64,000 nucleotides of DNA from Streptomyces sp. YIM 121038 (GTDB lineage Bacteria; Actinomycetota; Actinomycetes; Streptomycetales; Streptomycetaceae), in the NCBI RefSeq assembly GCF_006088715.1, contig NZ_CP030772.1:620001-684000 (forward strand), read 5' to 3'. Below the pieces are notes generated by a model. That model searched no databases. It saw only the letters and a program-made list of their open reading frames with translations, and had not been told where the DNA came from. Of this stretch, positions 46,126-55,235 are shown in pieces (positions within the stretch are counted from its first letter, which is position 1; every line of letters starts with the position of its first letter). The translations under genes and the position numbers were made by a program.

Positions 46126-46976
46126 AGAGATCATCTCATTTGGCCAGTCGGCGATAGCGGATGAGGGTGCAGGCGATGCTGGCGAAGGCAGGGAAATGGA
46201 TGGCTTTGCGTTCGTAGCGGCGGTGGAGTCGGCGGCATCCTGCGGGCCAGGACATGGTGCGCTCAATGGTCCAGCGGTGGCGTCCGAGTCGTTCTGAGGA
46301 CTCGATGCCTTTGCGGGCGATGCGGGGTGTGATGTGCCGGGACCGGAGCCATTGCCGCAGGCGGCGGTTGTCGCAGGCCTTGTCCGCATGCAGTTTGGCG
46401 GGGCGGCGCCGGCGGGGTCCGCGGCGGGACCGGATGGGCGGGATGCCTCGGACGAGCGGTTCGAGTGCCTGGCTGTCATGGAGGTTCGCGCCCGAGATAC
46501 CGGCCGGAAGGGGCAGGCCGGTCCGCTCGGTGATCAAGTGGATCTTCGAGCCGTACTTGCCCCGGTCCAACGGATTCGGACCCCTCAGGTCCCCTTTTCC
46601 AGGGCGCGCATGTTCACCGAGTCGATCGCGCACCGCGACCAGTCCAGCTCGCCACGGGCGCCGAGGCCATCCAGCACCAGCCGGTGCAGCTTCGCCCACA
46701 CCCGCAGCCGGCCCCGCTCCATGAACCGGCGGTGCGCCGTTACCCCGGACGGCCCGAACACCGCCGGGACCTGCGACCACGCGCATCCCGCCGTCGCCAC
46801 GAAGAGGATCGCCGCCAGCACCTCACGGCCCCCGTACCGACGCCGCCCACCGCCCTGCGGACGCGACGGCGCCTCCGGCACCACCCGCTGAAACAACTCC
46901 CACAACCCGTCCGGCACCAACCACTCAACCATCAACACCCAGACAGACTACCGGCACCCCAAATGAGATGATCTCT
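46126..46976 (-). mobile_element. IS5-family element with 18-bp repeats and TAA duplication
   Basis: AGAGATCATCTCATTTGG at 46126 and its exact complement at 46959-46976, with TAA on both sides consistent with a 3-bp target duplication. It interrupts a Tn3-family transposase gene at its right side. Confidence 0.9.
46136..46938 (-). CDS. IS5-family transposase in two overlapping frames
   Basis: Frame one (46938 to 46585): LVPDGLWELFQRVVPEAPSR, AILFVATAGCAWSQVPAVFG, CAIDSVNMRALEKGT. Frame two: GPNPLDRGKYGSKIHLITER, SGANLHDSQALEPLVRGI, GRHRWTIERTMSWPAGCRRL, RYERKAIHFPAFASIACTLI. They join near GAAAAGGGGACC by a -1 shift, as in many IS5 elements. Both halves are well preserved. Confidence 0.85.
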
Positions 46977-47642
46977 AAACCGCGACCACGTCGCCCGCCG
47001 CCCCGGCTCCTTCATCACATCGAACCCACTACACCGCTCACCCGCCGGCACCACCAGCAGGTTCGCGATCCGGGCGAGGGTGGCCTCGCTCATCCGCCCC
47101 ACGATCCCCGCACAGATCTCCCCTTCCACCCGCGCCCGGACCGACGCCGCCATCCGGTCCAGCGTGGAGAACCCCGGCAGCTCCAGCCGCGCCCGTACCA
47201 GCTCCTCCAGCGCCACATTCACCAGATCCGCCGCATGCGCCCGCACCGGCGCCGCCGCCTCCATCGCCCCCGCCGCAACCTCCCGCGCCCGCGCCGGATC
47301 CCGCACCAGACCGATACGTTCACGGATCCAGGAGCGGTAGCGCTCCTGCGACCGGGACGAGCCGGACTCCAGCGGCACCCCGGGCGCCAGCGCCAAGACA
47401 GCGAGTACCTGCTCGGTGACCGCATCAGGCACCTGTTCCAGGTCCGGGAAGTGCCCCAGCCGCCCGCAGGACTTCAACAACACCAGCAACGTGAGCATCC
47501 GCCCCGGCCGGTGGTGCGTACGCTCCGCCGCCCACCCCACCTCCTCCACGGACGGCGTGAAGAATTCCCGCAACTCCCGCGCCGACGTGATCCGCTTGAA
47601 GCGCGGATACGCCGTCCGCTCCACCGACGCCACGCCACACAC
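46977..47642 (-). pseudogene. Tn3-family transposase N-terminal fragment (DUF4158)
   Basis: The minus strand encodes VASVERTAYPRFKRITSARE, AERTHHRPGRMLTLLVLLKS, CGRLGHFPDLEQVPDAVTEQ, HAADLVNVALEELVRARLEL and PGFSTLDRMAASVRARVEGE, the N-terminal domain of a Tn3 transposase. The IS5 insertion at 46976 ends it, and the remainder is not on the other side. The catalytic half at 2.7-4.0 kb is on the same strand and could derive from a related copy. Confidence 0.88.
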
Positions 47643-47954
47643 CCCACAAGATCACGAACAGGATGTGTGCACCGTAACCGCCCCGGAAACTCCCACCCCA
47701 GGCGGCCCCAGCAGCGACACCAATCACTACACACAGCACGCAAAGCTAACCTAACGTCATCAAGTGGCGGGTCTCACACGTATCTCCTCCGACTCCCTGA
47801 CACAGGCCGTACGCTCCAGGCCCCAGGACGGGAAACTGTGGGCCCCGTCCGGGCGCCTTCTATCAGGTGCGGCCGCCGTGCCTGGGCGTTTCCCGGATTT
47901 CCGCGCCTGGTGTACAGCGCCGCCTCTACTGTCCAGCCCGATACCAGGTACGGG
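47643..47954. other. Gap between two Tn3-transposase starts
   Basis: About 310 bp, no gene supported. It separates two Tn3 N-terminal fragments transcribed in opposite directions, so it may include promoter and end sequences of Tn3-type elements. Confidence 0.4.
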
Positions 47955-48135
47955 GTTGGCGGAAGGGGCTGTGGAGTGGGGCGGGATCTGGGTCTGGACG
48001 GGGTGGTGGACCACTTCACCCTGTCCGGCGACGAGGCGGGATGGTTACGGAACAAGACCGGGGCCACGAGGTTGGGCTTCGCCGTTCAGCTGAAGTTCCT
48101 CCTCTGGCGCGGCCGGTTCCCCAAGATGCGCCTAG
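47955..48135 (+). pseudogene. Second Tn3-family transposase N-terminal fragment
   Basis: Plus strand: VDHFTLSGDEAGWLRNKTGA, TRLGFAVQLKFLLWRGRFPK. This is the DUF4158 start of a Tn3 transposase, cut at MRL by the first of three IS701 elements at the CTAG at 48132. Confidence 0.82.
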
Positions 48136-49709
48136 TACTCCAGCAGCGGTTCGCTATCTGGCCTGGTCGAAGGCGTCGTCGGGAGTGTAGTGGTTTGGTC
48201 GTGGGTCGGGGGTGGTCTGGCCGGACCGCCCCTCCAACGTGTGGAGTCGTCGCTGGTAGTGGCAGCGGCGGGAGACGGCCTGGTGTCTGCGGCGCCAGCG
48301 AGACCAGTTCAGAGCGTGCGTGCGAAGCGGCCGCCCGGTTTGGCGGTTCGGGCCGAGGCGAAGTGCCAGGAGCCGGCGGACTTCTGCCACGGTGAGCGGA
48401 GCCAGGGTGCCGGAAGCGTTTCTGCACCCCCCTTTCCCGCCGCGTCGGCTGCCATGACCGCGAGGTAGGCGTGAGCGAGCATGGCCAGGGTGATGTGCCG
48501 GAACCAGCCGACGTAGCGGCGGACCTCGTACTGGTCCAGGCCGCACTCGTTCTTTGCCGCCTGGAAGCACTCCTCGATCTGCCAGCGCATCCCGGCGATC
48601 CTCACCAGGTCGGCCACTGTGGTCTCCCGCGGTGCGTAGGCGAGGAAGTAGGCGATCTCCTGGGACTTGCTGATGCTGCGGCGGGCCAGTGCCCAGCGTC
48701 GGCGTACGGGGGCCTCGCCCTGGCAGTCGAACTCGGCCACCGTGGGCAGCTCCAGTGCCGCCCAGTGGTAGCGCCTTGGTCCTTTGGCGCCGTCACCGCA
48801 CGAGATCGTCTCCCACGCCTCGCCGGGGGCCTGGGCAAACAGGTAGTCGATGCGCGGGCCGAAGACCTGCTGGGACTTGGGCACTGCGAGCACGTAGCCG
48901 AGGCCGGACTGCTCGATCAGGCGACGAAAGCGTCCCTCCTGCCCGTAGGCGGAGTCCGCAGCCACCCACGCAAGAGGGAGATCCGAGGCCAGAGCACGCA
49001 GCACCAGGCGCTTGGCCAGCTCGCCCTTCGTGGCGAAGCCTCGTTCGTCGGGGACCTTCGCCGCCCGGCAGCGTTCCCGGTCCTCCGTCCAGGACTTGGG
49101 CAGGTAGAGCTCCTGGTCCACCAGGGCGCGGCCGCGGGTGGTGGCGTAGGCGGCGAAGACGCCGATCTGGCAGTTCTCGGTGCGGCCGGCGGTGCCGGAG
49201 TACTGACGCTGCACCCCGGCGGAGGTGGTGCCCTTCTTGACGAAGCCGGTGTCATCGATGACGAGCACCCCGCCGTCTACGCCGAGGTGCTCGGCGACGT
49301 ATGCCTGAAGGTCGTCGCGGACGTCGTCGGCATCCCAGTTCGCCGCGTTCAGCAGCCGCTGGAAGCCATCAGGGGTGTGGTGCCCGGCGAACTCGGCCAG
49401 CTGCCAGCCGTTTTTACGGCTGACGGGAGCGAGAAGCCCCCGCACATAGTCCCGCATCCGACGCCGCAGGTCCGCGCGGCCGAAGCGGTGGCCAATGCGC
49501 AAGAAGAGAGTGTCGAGTTCCCGCTCCCAGGTCACGTCCGCATGCTCGTCGATCACCTTGGAAGGCTGTCGGCACCGGAGTCGGCCAGCCAAATCCTGAC
49601 CCACACGTGGGAGGGGCGGTCCGGCCAGACCACCCCCGACCCACGACCAAACCACTACACTCCCGACGACGCCTTCGACCAGGCCAGATAGCGAACCGCT
49701 GCTGGAGTA
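48136..49709 (-). mobile_element. IS701-family element A, 100-bp perfect terminal inverted repeats
   Basis: The first and last 100 bases are exact complements (outer end TACTCCAGCAGCGGTTCGCT). CTAG flanks both sides (48132-48135 and 49710-49713). The right-hand CTAG is shared with the next element. Confidence 0.93.
48309..49556 (-). CDS. IS701-family transposase (element A)
   Basis: About 415 residues from GTG 49556 (IDEHADVTWERELDTLFLRI). The longer ORF starts inside the terminal repeat. DDE core: GVLVIDDTGFVKKGTTSAGV, LAWVAADSAYGQEGRFRRLI, IAGMRWQIEECFQAAKNECG. The frame ends in a poor tail (GGRFARTL). The family's usual tail (LAPLTVAEVRRLLALRLG, WSRWRRRHQAVSRRCHYQR) lies in the -1 frame after the slippery run AAGGGGGGT. 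Confidence 0.9.
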   Translation of the reverse strand: MIDEHADVTWERELDTLFLRIGHRFGRADLRRRMRDYVRGLLAPVSRKNGWQLAEFAGHHTPDGFQRLLNAANWDADDVRDDLQAYVAEHLGVDGGVLVIDDTGFVKKGTTSAGVQRQYSGTAGRTENCQIGVFAAYATTRGRALVDQELYLPKSWTEDRERCRAAKVPDERGFATKGELAKRLVLRALASDLPLAWVAADSAYGQEGRFRRLIEQSGLGYVLAVPKSQQVFGPRIDYLFAQAPGEAWETISCGDGAKGPRRYHWAALELPTVAEFDCQGEAPVRRRWALARRSISKSQEIAYFLAYAPRETTVADLVRIAGMRWQIEECFQAAKNECGLDQYEVRRYVGWFRHITLAMLAHAYLAVMAADAAGKGGAETLPAPWLRSPWQKSAGSWHFASARTAKPGGRFARTL

Positions 49710-49713
49710 CTAG

Positions 49714-51244
49714 TACTCCAGTTGCAGTTCGCTATTCCTGCTGTTCAGGAGCCTGTTTCCGAGTGTAGCGAGCTGACGTTCCGTCATGTTGCTGGAGTTC
49801 GTGACTGGCAGCGCGTGATTGCTGTTGTGCTGATCATGCAAGACGATGTGCGGCCTGATGTCTGGGCGAGGGAGCTGGAGGAGATGCTGCTGCGGGTCGG
49901 TCACCGGTTCGGCCGGGCCGACCTGCGGCGGCGGATGCGCGCGTATGTGCACGGGCTGCTGGGGTCGGTGGGCCGGAAGAACAGCTGGCAACTCGCAGAA
50001 CATGCAGGTCACAACACACCACATGGGCTCCAGAACCTCCTGAACCGGGCCCGGTGGGACGCGGATGAGATCCGCGACGACGTGCAGGCATACGTCGCCG
50101 AACGGCTCGGCGAGGACGGCGGCGTACTCGTGAGCGACGAGACGGGCTTCCTCAAGAAGGGCGACACCTCAGCCGGGGTGCAACGGCAGTACTCGGGCAC
50201 GGCAGGACGTACCGAGAACTGCCAAGTCGCCGTGTTCGCCGCCTATACCTCGTCCCGGGGACGCACCCTGGTGGACCGGGAGCTCTACCTGCCCAAGTCC
50301 TGGACATCCGACCGCGAACGGTGCCGGGCGGCAAAGGTGCCCGACGACCGCGGCTTCGCCACCAAGACCGAGCTGGCCCGAACCCTGGTCACCAGGGCGC
50401 TGTCCTCACCACTGCCCGTCTCATGGGTGACCGCGGACGCGCTCTACGGCCAGGACTGGCACTTCCGCCGCATGATCGAGGAGGCTGGCCTCGGTTACGT
50501 CGTCGCCGTGCCGAAATCGCAGCAGGTCAAATCGCTTGCGGGATGCTGGCGCATCGACCAGCTCGTCGTCGACGCACCCGATGACGCCTGGGAACGGCTC
50601 TCGTGCGGAGACGGCGTCAAGGGCCCGCGTGTCTACGACTGGGCGGCCGCGCAGCTGCCGGCCGTCCCGTTCTTCGACGGCGGTGAGCCCTCCCACCGCG
50701 GGTGGGTGATGGCCCGCCGCAGCATCGCCCGGCCCGACGAGATCGCCTACTACCTCGCCCACGCACCCACCGGCACCACCGCGGACCAGCTGGTCACCGT
50801 GGCCGGCAGCCGCTGGTCCATCGAATCCTGCTTCCAGAACGCGAAGAACGAGTGCGGCCTGGATGAGTACGAAGTCCGCCGCTACGTGGGCTGGTACCGG
50901 CACATCACCCTCGCCATGCTCGCACACGCCTTCCTCGCCGTCATGACGGCCCAGGCCAGAACCGAAAGGGGGGCCGCAGAAACGGATCACCCCTCGCCCC
51001 GCTCAGCCTGGCAGAAATCCGCAGGATCATGGCAACTTGCGGCACCGGCCACCACCGCCCTCGCCACACCGGTCACGCACTGAGATGGTCCCACTGGCGC
51101 AGCCAACACCAGGCCACCGCCATGCGCTGCCACTATCACCGACGCACCCGGTATCACGAACTCCAGCAACATGACGGAACGTCAGCTCGCTACACTCGGA
51201 AACAGGCTCCTGAACAGCAGGAATAGCGAACTGCAACTGGAGTA
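49714..51244 (+). mobile_element. IS701-family element B, about 91-bp perfect terminal inverted repeats
   Basis: The outer ends TACTCCAGTTGCAGTTCGCT are exact complements for about 91 bases. It is bounded by CTAG at 49710-49713 and 51245-51248, both shared with neighbours. The transposase is on the opposite strand from element A. Confidence 0.93.
49836..51083 (+). CDS. IS701-family transposase (element B)
   Basis: 415 residues from ATG 49836 (QDDVRPDVWARELEEMLLRV). DDE core: GVLVSDETGFLKKGDTSAGV (Asp in SDETG rather than IDDTG), VSWVTADALYGQDWHFRRMI, VAGSRWSIESCFQNAKNECG. Closely similar to the element A protein. The tail [40 protein letters not shown] is in the -1 frame after AAAGGGGGG, exactly as in A. 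Confidence 0.9.
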   Translation: MQDDVRPDVWARELEEMLLRVGHRFGRADLRRRMRAYVHGLLGSVGRKNSWQLAEHAGHNTPHGLQNLLNRARWDADEIRDDVQAYVAERLGEDGGVLVSDETGFLKKGDTSAGVQRQYSGTAGRTENCQVAVFAAYTSSRGRTLVDRELYLPKSWTSDRERCRAAKVPDDRGFATKTELARTLVTRALSSPLPVSWVTADALYGQDWHFRRMIEEAGLGYVVAVPKSQQVKSLAGCWRIDQLVVDAPDDAWERLSCGDGVKGPRVYDWAAAQLPAVPFFDGGEPSHRGWVMARRSIARPDEIAYYLAHAPTGTTADQLVTVAGSRWSIESCFQNAKNECGLDEYEVRRYVGWYRHITLAMLAHAFLAVMTAQARTERGAAETDHPSPRSAWQKSAGSWQLAAPATTALATPVTH

Positions 51245-51248
51245 CTAG

Positions 51249-52648
51249 TACTGCAACGGTGCTTGCTGTGATTGGTGGCCAGTTCGGTCGTTGGCGTGGT
51301 TATGGGTGGAGACCTTGCTGATGTCAGGTTGTGGGCGGGTGAGCTCGAGGTGGTGCATGAGCGGTTCGTGCATCGGTTCAGCCGGGAGGAGCCGTGTCAG
51401 TCGGCGCTGGCGTATATGCGGGGGCTGGTTGCTCCGCTGGAGCGTAAGAACGGCTGGACACTGGCGGAGGAGGCCGGGCATAGCGGTCCCGATCGCATCC
51501 ACCGGCTGCTGAACTGCATCGAGTGGGATGCCGACGAGGTCCGTGACTACGTCCGTGACTACGTCGTCGAGCACCTCGGAGACGAAGGCGCCATTCTGAT
51601 CGTTGATGACACCGGCTTCCTCAAGAAGGGCATCCGCTCGGCCGGGGTCCAGCGGCAGTACTCCGGCACCGCGGGACGCACCGAGAACTCCCAGATCGGC
51701 GTGTTTCTCGCCTACGCCACCGGCCAAGGACGCACGCTCATCGACCGGCGGTTGTATCTGCCCACCTCCTGGACGGACGACCGCGAACGCTGCCGCCGGG
51801 CCGGCATCGACGACGACGTCGCCTTTGAGACGAAGGTGGCCATGGCCAAGGCAATGGTCCGCCGCGCGATTGCGGACCGGGTTCCGTTTCGGTGGGTGAC
51901 CGCGGATGCCGCCTACGGCTTTTCCAAGGGCTGGCGTTTTGAGCTGGAGCAGGCCGATGTCTTCCACGTCATGGCCACCACCCGGCACGACACCGTCGTC
52001 ACCCGCTGGGCGATCGACCACCCCGTCCACGAGCTGTTCACCAGGCTCCCCCGCCAGAAGTGAAAGCGCCGGTCCTGCGGCAGCGGGGCTCACGGCCTAC
52101 GGATCTACAACTGGGCACGCGTCGAGGTCAGGCCCTGGCACCGGCCCGACCGCCGCCACTGGGTCCTCGCGCGCCGCAGCGTCAGCCGGCCTGGAGAGGT
52201 CTCCTACTACATCGCCTACTGCCCCGCCCGGACCACCCTCGACGACCTGATCCGCATCGCGGGCAGCAGATGGGCGATCGAGGAATGCTTCCAGAGCGCG
52301 AAGCAGGAGTGCGGCTGGACGACTACCAGGTCCGCCGCTACCCCGGCTGGCACCGCCACATGACCCTGGCCATGGCCGCCCACGCCACCTTGACCATCCT
52401 GCGGGCCCGCGAACTCGACACGGACAAAGCAGAAACGGATCCTCCGACCTCATCCACCTCAGCCTCGCCGAGATCAGACGCCTGACCTACCGCCTCACCC
52501 AACGCCGGCCCGTATCCGTCGAGTGCATCCTGCACTGGTCCCGCTGGCGCCGGAAAAGGCAGTACCAAGCCCGCCGCAGCCACTACAAACGACGCGGCCA
52601 CACACCACCAGAAACTGCCCACCCGTCACAGCAAGCACCGTTGCAGTA
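51249..52648 (+). mobile_element. IS701-family element C, 23-bp terminal repeats
   Basis: TACTGCAACGGTGCTTGCTG is repeated inverted at both ends (23 perfect bases). The left target is CTAG shared with element B; the right flank is CTAC, one base changed from CTAG. 1400 bp long. Confidence 0.9.
51302..52485 (+). pseudogene. IS701-family transposase (element C), inactivated
   Basis: From ATG 51302 (GGDLADVRLWAGELEVVHER). The core GAILIVDDTGFLKKGIRSAG and [20 protein letters not shown] is present. A TGA at 52061 replaces a Trp codon in KWKRRSCG. The frame continues [20 protein letters not shown] and [20 protein letters not shown], where one missing base shifts it to [20 protein letters not shown]. 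Two lesions make it inactive. Confidence 0.87.
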
Positions 52649-53126
52649 CTACGGCATCGCCACCAAGCTGGGCCTCGATAAGAAGGACTTCCAAGGCCCG
52701 GCTGACAAGGGGCGCGTGCCCGGCGTGCTGCCGCTGGCCCAGGACAAGAAGGTCATGGTGCTCGGCGGCGGTGGAGTGGGCGAGTCCGCGAAGGCCACGG
52801 CCCGCACCGCGATCGTGGACCTGGACGGCCCCCGGCCGGCCTTCAGGCCCGGCCCCCGACTGCCGGAGAAGAGCCGTTACCCGAACAGCGTGATCCTCCC
52901 CGACGGCACGCTGTTCACGACCGGTGGCAGTCGTGGCTACCCGGGCCGGAGCCGGGGCGGAAGCGACATCCTGCGCGCGCAGATCTACCACCCCGCCACC
53001 AAAACCTTCACCCGGGCGGCAGCCCCCGCGGTGGGCCGCAACTATCACACCGAGGCGCTGCTCCTGCCCGACGGGCGGGTCGCCGCCTTCGGCTCCGACC
53101 CCCTCGGCCCCGACTGGACGGCGTGA
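52649..53126 (+). pseudogene. glxA: GlxA-like galactose oxidase fragment
   Basis: About 160 codons: GRVPGVLPLAQDKKVMVLGG, GGVGESAKATARTAIVDL, RYPNSVILPDGTLFTTGGSR, ILRAQIYHPATKTFTRAAAP, VGRNYHTEALLLPDGRVAAF. This is the kelch-repeat middle of GlxA, the secreted mononuclear copper-radical oxidase of Streptomyces, normally beside a cellulose-synthase-like gene. The N-terminal half is replaced by the IS701 array and the C-terminal copper domain is absent after GSDPLGPDW. Confidence 0.85.
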
Positions 53127-53254
53127 CTGCTTCGACGCGAACTTCGGACAGCGACCGCATCCGTCGAAGGCGCGATGTGTGCACGTCCGGCAGGCGCGAC
53201 AGGCGTCGGCGCGCCTGCCGGTACGGGGGCCGAGGGGGCACGTGAGAGCACCGG

Positions 53255-53510
53255 TCAGACGACGTGCGAGGCTGGCGCGTCCGCCCACCCCAGCGGGCAC
53301 ACGGTCGGGCTGCCCGCTGGGGTGGCGGGGGGCTCGCCGCCCGCCTCGTTGAAGGCGGTGAGCGCCTCGACGAGAGCCGCGCGCGGCTCCGGCTCCATGC
53401 GTTCGACGATCGAAGCGATCTCCTGATGGCGCCGCGCGGTGACGTTCTCGACCGCGAGCCGTCTTGCGTCGGTGAGTTCCAGCAGCGTCTCGCGCCGGTT
53501 CGCCGGGTTG
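53255..53510 (-). pseudogene. MarR-family regulator C-terminal fragment
   Basis: Minus strand: NPANRRETLLELTDARRLAV, ARRHQEIASIVERMEPEPRA, ALVEALTAFNEAGGEPPA. This is the wing and last helix of a MarR regulator, fused upstream to IS30 sequence, so it has no start of its own. Confidence 0.72.
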
Positions 53511-53641
53511 AGCCGCCGGTGCGCCAGGCGGCTTTGCTGCTGTAGCCCTGCTCCATGAGCTGGAAGTATGCGGCCCGTTCCCGGGTCAGCTTCTTCCTGC
53601 CCTGCGGCTTCGTCCGGTCCTTGCGGATCTCGAACTCCATC
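53511..53641 (-). pseudogene. IS30-family transposase N-terminal fragment
   Basis: MEFEIRKDRTKPQGRKKLTR, ERAAYFQLMEQGYSSKAA, the start of an IS30 transposase, interrupted after about 40 codons by the MarR fragment. It is a different copy from the one at 35.5 kb. Confidence 0.72.
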
Positions 53642-53783
53642 GAGCACCCCTGTGAACTGGGGTGTTGCGACAACCGCTAGAACTCAAGGCCGGGAGGCGG
53701 GGCCTTTTCGTGTTCTCCGTAACCGTCGGCGGGCATACGCTGGACATCCAAGAGCACGACACCACACGCACTAGGCGGGGACC

Positions 53784-54167
53784 ATGAGCGCTCTAGGGGA
53801 GAACGTCAGGAAGCACCGGCGGCTTGCCGGACTCACACAAGAAGAACTGGCCCACGCGGCCGGGGTCGCGCCGTCGACGGTAAGGAAGCTGGAACAGGGC
53901 GGAAACGTCCGTATCGAAACGCTTCACATTCTGGCTCGCGCACTGCACCTGAAGACCTCACAGCTTATGGCGTCAGGTACACCAGAACCTGTGCGCGCGG
54001 AAGATCCGACGCGCGTAGGGTTGGCCGAACTACGGAGTGCGCTCAATCCTGCTGCAAGCCTGACCAACACCGGAGGCGAACGGCCGAACGAAGATCCGAA
54101 CCTCCCGGCACTATTGGAAGTAGTTCGCGCTGGTTCCGCTGCGTACGACTCGGACAACTTCGATTGA
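53784..54167 (+). CDS. XRE-family regulator, probably truncated
   Basis: 127 residues: a clear HTH (ALGENVRKHRRLAGLTQEEL, AHAAGVAPSTVRKLEQGG) and a linker. Streptomyces relatives with this N-terminus are usually several hundred residues with a C-terminal TPR-like domain. This one stops at SAAYDSDNFD where it meets the 3' end of the polyprenyl synthase on the opposite strand. Likely a 3'-truncated gene, possibly still binding DNA. Confidence 0.75.
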   Translation: MSALGENVRKHRRLAGLTQEELAHAAGVAPSTVRKLEQGGNVRIETLHILARALHLKTSQLMASGTPEPVRAEDPTRVGLAELRSALNPAASLTNTGGERPNEDPNLPALLEVVRAGSAAYDSDNFD

Positions 54168-54235
54168 GTCGCCGGAAAGATGCCTCAGATCATCCGCGAT
54201 GCGGATTCCGCTGTTGCCCACTTCGACAATGGAGA

Positions 54236-54389
54236 TGACCTGTTCGCGCCGTTCCCTGATCATGTGCTCGACGTGTGTGCGGGTTCCGGTGATGGTGAGG
54301 ATGTCGCGGATCTGGGCGGCCTCGGCTTCGGTCAGCTGTGGGTTGCCGATCTGTCGGCGAAGGATGGCCGCGTGCCGGGGTGCGGCCTC
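54236..54389 (-). pseudogene. Polyprenyl synthase tail beyond the internal stop
   Basis: In frame with the upstream gene after a TAA: EAAPRHAAILRRQIGNPQLT, EAEAAQIRDILTITGTRTHV, EHMIRERREQV. It then diverges from the 22-kb copy and runs on as foreign sequence to a TAG at 54111. It shows that the family's normal C-terminus was once here. Confidence 0.8.
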
Positions 54390-55235
54390 TTAGAGGGCGA
54401 GGGCGACGAGAAGGGTGTGTTTGCCCTCGCGGAGGTCTTCCAGGCGGGACTTGCCGGTGGTCTTCGGGTCGCCGAAGACACCCAGGAGGTCATCGCGTAA
54501 TTGGAAGGCTTCGCCGAGTGGGAGTGCGTATGCGGACAGCTCCTTGAGCAGTTGCGGGGAGGTACCGGCGAGGGTGGCGCCGATGCGCAGGGGCCGTTCG
54601 ATCGTGTATTTGGCGGTCTTGTAGCGGATGATGCCCAGGGCGCGTTCCAGGTCCGGGGTGGGGGTGCCGGTGGCGGTGACGTCCAGGTACTGGCCGTAGA
54701 TCACCTCGGTGCGCATGGTGTCCATCACCGGTAGGACGGCGGCGAGTTGGGGACCGGTCAGACCGGCGGTGTGCAGGAGTTCACCGCTCCAGGCCAGGGC
54801 CAGGTCCCCGATCAGGAGGGCGCAGGAGGCGCCCAGGTGCTCGGCGGGTGGGTCATGGCGGCCGGCTGTATGCCGTGCGGTGAGGGTGCGGTGCATGGTG
54901 GGGGCGCCGCGGCGGGTGGTGGAGTTGTCGATGATGTCGTCGTGGATGAGGCAGAAGGCGTGGAACATCTCCAGGGCGGCCGCCGCGCGTATCACCGCCC
55001 GGGTGGGCGGCTGTGCGGTGGCCGCCTGCCAGCCCAGCACACACAGGATGGGGCGCAGCCGCTTACCCCCTGCGGCCAGGAACTTGGCCGTCATGTGGGC
55101 GGCTTCGTCCGGCAGGTCGTGCGCGAGCGCGGCTGCCGCCTTGCCAGCCAGAAATTCCTCAAGCACCTTTTCGACATGGCGGCGTACGTCGGTGAGGTCA
55201 AGCGGCTGCGGACAGAGTGCGGGAGTGGTGGTCAT
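54390..55235 (-). CDS. Polyprenyl (isoprenyl diphosphate) synthase, cut short by an in-frame stop
   Basis: 281 residues of an all-alpha prenyl transferase that joins isopentenyl diphosphate to allylic diphosphates. Both Mg2+-binding Asp motifs are present: [13 protein letters not shown] (first) and [17 protein letters not shown] (second). So are [11 protein letters not shown] and the KT/Q region [15 protein letters not shown] at 54390-54392 interrupts the conserved segment LAL-x-EAAPRHAA, where the 22-kb relative has an Arg codon, removing about 80 residues. All catalytic Asp residues survive, so residual activity is conceivable, but loss of the final helices probably destabilises it. Its start overlaps the ispG stop by ATGA. 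Product length (C15-C20) is not readable. Confidence 0.85.
   Translation of the reverse strand: MTTTPALCPQPLDLTDVRRHVEKVLEEFLAGKAAAALAHDLPDEAAHMTAKFLAAGGKRLRPILCVLGWQAATAQPPTRAVIRAAAALEMFHAFCLIHDDIIDNSTTRRGAPTMHRTLTARHTAGRHDPPAEHLGASCALLIGDLALAWSGELLHTAGLTGPQLAAVLPVMDTMRTEVIYGQYLDVTATGTPTPDLERALGIIRYKTAKYTIERPLRIGATLAGTSPQLLKELSAYALPLGEAFQLRDDLLGVFGDPKTTGKSRLEDLREGKHTLLVALAL

Noticed and set aside
44714..46126. 470-codon plus-strand ORF
   Set aside because: Antisense to the IS701 transposase, Gly/Val-rich shadow.
53008..53673. 221-codon minus-strand ORF
   Set aside because: A chimera of IS30 start and out-of-frame MarR and glxA-antisense sequence.
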